In this document: positions 6,221-8,781 of the stretch, one piece after another
Layout of the letters: every line of letters starts with the position of its first letter
Position numbering within the stretch: position 1 is the first letter of the stretch
DNA from: DATAAM01 sp036260075
Lineage (GTDB): Bacteria; Actinomycetota; Acidimicrobiia; Acidimicrobiales; JAHWLA01
NCBI GenBank assembly: GCA_036260075.1
Contig: DATAAM010000152.1
Span: 1-8,781, forward strand
Length of the DNA stretch: 8,781 nt
Direction of reading: 5' to 3'
Program-made: the position numbers and the translations under genes
Notes under the pieces: model-generated
The model's input: only the letters and a program-made list of their open reading frames with translations
What the model was told of the DNA's origin: nothing
Database searches by the model: none

Positions 6221-6637
6221 GTGACGCCCTTCTTCACCGTGCGGCGAGCGGTGATCTCGCTGCTGCTGGCCGCTTCGGTGGTCGGCTTGGTCGTCGCCTT
6301 CACCATGCACGAGGAGACCGAGCCGCTCCGCGTGACGCACGCCGCCGTGCGCGTGGTCTCGCCCGCCAACGGCGAGCAGAGCGTGCCGCGACAGAGCACA
6401 GTCTTCGTGGAGCTGGAGGGCGACTACACCCTCGACGCCCTGCAGTTGCAGGGACAGGCGGTGGGCGGCGCCGACGTCGAGCACATCCCCGGCCTCAACC
6501 GGTGGAGCTTCAGCCCCGGCGAGGGGAAGTCGATCGAACGGCTCCCGGGCGGCCGCACGTGCGCCGTCGCCGAGTTCCACCGCACCGGCGGGGCGCCCGC
6601 GTCCGAGCGCTACGCCTGGTGCTTCTTCGTGAACTGA
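6221..6637 (+). CDS. Membrane-anchored protein with a small extracytoplasmic domain, unknown function, 138 aa
   Basis: I chose the GTG at 6221, which places a short positive N-terminus before one membrane helix (about 10-28). The frame is open further upstream, but that part is Gly/Ala/Pro-rich and overlaps the previous gene in another frame. A GAGG lies only 2 nt before the GTG, and a CATGCT box 6 nt before it could give a leaderless message; a GTG at 6239 is also possible. After the helix comes a domain of about 105 residues beginning VRVVSPANGEQSVPRQSTVFVELE, broken here as residues 43-55 then 56-66, which has the beta-strand look of bacterial Ig-like domains. Cys114 and Cys134 could form a disulfide, as expected outside the membrane. 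No catalytic motif is seen. It lies 94 nt after the 115-aa gene on the same strand and converges on ligA. Gene likely real; role unknown. Confidence 0.68.
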   Translation: MTPFFTVRRAVISLLLAASVVGLVVAFTMHEETEPLRVTHAAVRVVSPANGEQSVPRQSTVFVELEGDYTLDALQLQGQAVGGADVEHIPGLNRWSFSPGEGKSIERLPGGRTCAVAEFHRTGGAPASERYAWCFFVN

Positions 6638-6639
6638 CG

Positions 6640-6691
6640 GCGTTCTTTTCCCCGATGGCGCACGCCAGTGCGCCATCGGGGAAAAGAATGC
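6640..6691. terminator. Perfect 21-bp hairpin between convergent genes, probable two-way terminator
   Basis: Arms 6643-6663 and 6668-6688 pair without a mismatch around a 4-nt loop (GCCA). A G-T pair and two more pairs extend the stem to 24 bp. The arms read TTCTTTTCCCCGATGGCGCA in part. It begins 2 nt after the stop of the membrane-protein gene and ends 12 nt before the stop of ligA, so it can act on both transcripts. Unlike classic two-way intrinsic terminators, the T-run is on the 5' side of the stem and the A-run on the 3' side on both strands, so no U-tail follows the stem. Confidence 0.6.
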
Positions 6692-6703
6692 GGAGGCCGA
6701 CGG

Positions 6704-8728
6704 TCAGGCCGGCAGCTCGCCGGTCTCCAGCAGGCGCACGAAGGCGGCCTCGTCGAGGACGGGCACGCCCAGCTCCTGCGCCTTGGCGAGCTTGGCGGCG
6801 CCCGGCGACTCGCCCACCACCAGGGCCGTGGTCTTCTTCGACACGCTCCCGGGCGACTTGCCCCCGCGGCTGGTGACCGCCTCCTCGGCCGCCTCGCGCG
6901 AGAAGCCCTCCAGCGTGCCGGTGACGACCACGGACATGCCCGCCAGCGTCTGCGGCACCTCCGGCGCCCCCGGACCCTCGAAGTTCACGCCCGCCTGCCG
7001 CAGCTTCTCGATCACCGCCCGGTTGCGGGGGTTGGCGAAGAACTCGCACACGCTGCGGGCGATCACCTCGCCGATGCCGTCGATGTGGGCCATGTCCTCG
7101 ACCGACGCAGCCATGATGGCGTCGAGGCTCCCGAGCTGACGGGCCAGCACCTGCGACCCGGCGCCGCCGAGGTGACGGACCCCGAGGCCCACGAGCAGGT
7201 TCGCCAGCGGCCGTGTCTTCGAGTCCTCGACGGCCCGCTGAAGGTTGGCGACGCTGATCTCGCCGAAGCCCTCCAGCTCCCGCACCCGGTCCCAGTCGAG
7301 GAAGTAGACGTCGGCGGCGTCCTCGATGAGCCCCTCGCGCAGGAATGTCGAGACCGTGCGCTCGCCCAGTCCCTCGATGTCCATGGCGCCCCGGGACGTG
7401 AAGTGGCAGATGCGGGCCCAGCGCTGGGCGTCGCAGTCGATGTTCGTGCAGTAGGTGTCGCTCTCGCCTTCGAGGCGCACGAGCGGGCCGCCGCACGTGT
7501 TGCACGTCTTCGGGAACACCCACGGCTTCGAGCCCTTGGGCCGCAGGCTGAGCACCGGCCCCACCACCTCGGGGATCACGTCACCCGCCTTGCGCACGAT
7601 GACGGTGTCGCCGGGGCGCACGTCCTTCAGCCGCACCTGGTCCTCGTTGTGCAGGGTGGCCAGCGCCACGGTCGATCCGCCCACGAACACCGGCTCCATC
7701 TGGGCGAACGGCGTGGCCTTCCCGGTGCGCCCGATCGAGATCATGATGTCCTTCAGCAGGGTGGTGCGCTCCTCGGGCGGGAACTTGTAGGCGATCGCCC
7801 ATCGTGGCGCCTTCGAGGTGGATCCCAGCTCCTCCCGTTGCGCCAGGTCGTCCACCTTCACGACCACCCCGTCGATCTCGTAGTCGAGGTCGTGGCGGTG
7901 GTCCTGCCAGTGCGTGCAGAACCGGTGGACGGCGTCGAGGTCGGGCAGCACGTCGACGTGGTCGTTCACCGGGAAGCCGGCCTGGCGCAGCCAGTCGAGC
8001 GACTGCGAGTGCTTCGTGAACGTGGGCCCGCCCGTGAGCTCGCCGATCTGGTACGCCCAGAACGACAGCTCGCGACTGGCGGCGATCTTGGCGTCCTTCT
8101 GGCGCAGCGAGCCCGCGGCCGAGTTGCGCGGGTTGGCGAAGAGGCGCTGCCCCGCCTCGGCCTGCCGCCGGTTGAGCTCCTCGAACGCGGGCACCGGCAT
8201 GTACACCTCGCCCCGCACCTCGAGCACGGCGGGCGCGCCGTCGACGCGCAGCCGTTCGGGGATCACGCCGATGGTGGCGATGTTGTCGGTGACGTCCTCC
8301 CCCACTGAGCCGTCGCCCCGGGTGGCGGCCCGGACGTAGCGGCCGTCCTCGTAGAGCAGCGAGATGGCCACCCCGTCGATCTTCGGCTCGCACACGTAGT
8401 CGACGTCGCCGCTGATGTAGCGCTCCATGCGCCGGCCCCAGGCGAGCAGCTCCTCCAGCGACGTGGCGTTGTCGAGCGACATCATGCGGGTGCGGTGCCG
8501 CACCGGCGCGAACAGCGTGGAGGGCGCCGCCCCCACCGTCTGGGTGGGCGAGTCGGGCGTGACGAGCTCGGGGTGGGTCTCCTCGATCAGCCGCAGCTCG
8601 CGGACGAGCTCGTCGTACTCGGCGTCGCTGATCTCCGGCTCGTCGCGCTGGTGGTAGAGGACGTTGTGGTGCTCGATCAGCCGACGGAGCTCGTCGGCGC
8701 GGGCGGCCGGGTTGTCACTGCACGACAC
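6704..8728 (-). CDS. ligA: NAD-dependent DNA ligase, 674 aa
   Basis: It seals nicks in DNA during replication and repair using NAD+, and is essential in nearly all bacteria. Domains in order: Ia NMN-binding region with the HHNVLYH and DAEYDEL elements (20-41); adenylation domain with the nucleotidyl Lys116 in CEPKIDG (113-119), RGE (172-174) and DGVVVK (286-291); OB fold (about 315-400); four-Cys zinc site at 409, 412, 427 and 432; helix-hairpin-helix region (about 445-580) with IEGLGE and IDGIGE repeats; and a C-terminal BRCT domain (about 593-674). Length and order match the family; every key residue is present. The start is GTG at 8728, placed just before domain Ia, with no Shine-Dalgarno but a TAACTT box 7 nt upstream, so a leaderless message is likely. 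It is transcribed alone here; genes such as gatCAB, often nearby in other bacteria, are not in the window. Confidence 0.98.
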   Translation of the reverse strand: MSCSDNPAARADELRRLIEHHNVLYHQRDEPEISDAEYDELVRELRLIEETHPELVTPDSPTQTVGAAPSTLFAPVRHRTRMMSLDNATSLEELLAWGRRMERYISGDVDYVCEPKIDGVAISLLYEDGRYVRAATRGDGSVGEDVTDNIATIGVIPERLRVDGAPAVLEVRGEVYMPVPAFEELNRRQAEAGQRLFANPRNSAAGSLRQKDAKIAASRELSFWAYQIGELTGGPTFTKHSQSLDWLRQAGFPVNDHVDVLPDLDAVHRFCTHWQDHRHDLDYEIDGVVVKVDDLAQREELGSTSKAPRWAIAYKFPPEERTTLLKDIMISIGRTGKATPFAQMEPVFVGGSTVALATLHNEDQVRLKDVRPGDTVIVRKAGDVIPEVVGPVLSLRPKGSKPWVFPKTCNTCGGPLVRLEGESDTYCTNIDCDAQRWARICHFTSRGAMDIEGLGERTVSTFLREGLIEDAADVYFLDWDRVRELEGFGEISVANLQRAVEDSKTRPLANLLVGLGVRHLGGAGSQVLARQLGSLDAIMAASVEDMAHIDGIGEVIARSVCEFFANPRNRAVIEKLRQAGVNFEGPGAPEVPQTLAGMSVVVTGTLEGFSREAAEEAVTSRGGKSPGSVSKKTTALVVGESPGAAKLAKAQELGVPVLDEAAFVRLLETGELPA

Positions 8729-8735
8729 AGCGTGG

Positions 8736-8768
8736 AAGTTAGGCGCCGCCCCGTTCTTTGTGCGTCAA
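8736..8768 (-). promoter_or_regulatory. Probable ligA promoter with a leaderless start
   Basis: On the minus strand TAACTT (8741-8736) ends 7 nt before the GTG of ligA, which places the first transcribed base at or next to the start codon. A TTGACG lies further upstream (8768-8763), but the spacer is 21 nt, longer than the usual 17, so its part as a -35 box is doubtful. Confidence 0.45.
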
Positions 8769-8781
8769 GCGCCGCATGCGG

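Noticed and set aside
6668..8308. Long open frame on the plus strand opposite ligA
   Set aside because: It mirrors ligA codons, has His/Arg/Leu-rich composition and no start signals; it is an antisense shadow in high-GC DNA.

Overview
The window is high-GC DNA from a bacterium that is most probably an actinobacterium. The signs are strong G/C bias at third codon positions, GTG starts, a PASTA-type Ser/Thr kinase with a typical actinobacterial layout, several starts with a -10-like box but no Shine-Dalgarno sequence, and the style of the LigA. An acidimicrobial-type lineage is possible, but I cannot fix the class from this sequence.

The left third (1 to about 2900) looks accessory. It opens with the C-terminal part of a protein ending in a PD-(D/E)XK nuclease-like domain. 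Its frame is broken twice. It overlaps by ATGA an intact, tryptophan-rich 279-residue gene. The arrangement is that of a polymorphic toxin tip and its immunity gene. A second broken coding remnant follows (about 1391-1652). Next, on the minus strand, is a secreted six-cysteine protein with its own good housekeeping-type promoter. About 500 bases of gene-free DNA then carry a long inverted repeat.

The right two thirds (3030-8781) are ordinary chromosomal genes, all intact. On the minus strand a PASTA Ser/Thr kinase runs into a short-chain dehydrogenase of the peroxisomal multifunctional-enzyme type, 16 nt downstream, probably as one operon. Divergent from the kinase, across only 39 bp, is a small unknown helical protein, then a single-pass membrane protein with an extracytoplasmic domain. 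That gene converges on ligA (NAD-dependent DNA ligase). A perfect 21-bp hairpin fills almost the whole gap between the two.

The strongest lead is the decayed toxin with an apparently preserved immunity gene. All four frame breaks in the first 1.65 kb act like a single missing base, yet the 840-nt putative immunity gene between them is uninterrupted. I found no CRISPR array, tRNA, rRNA, integrase or transposase.
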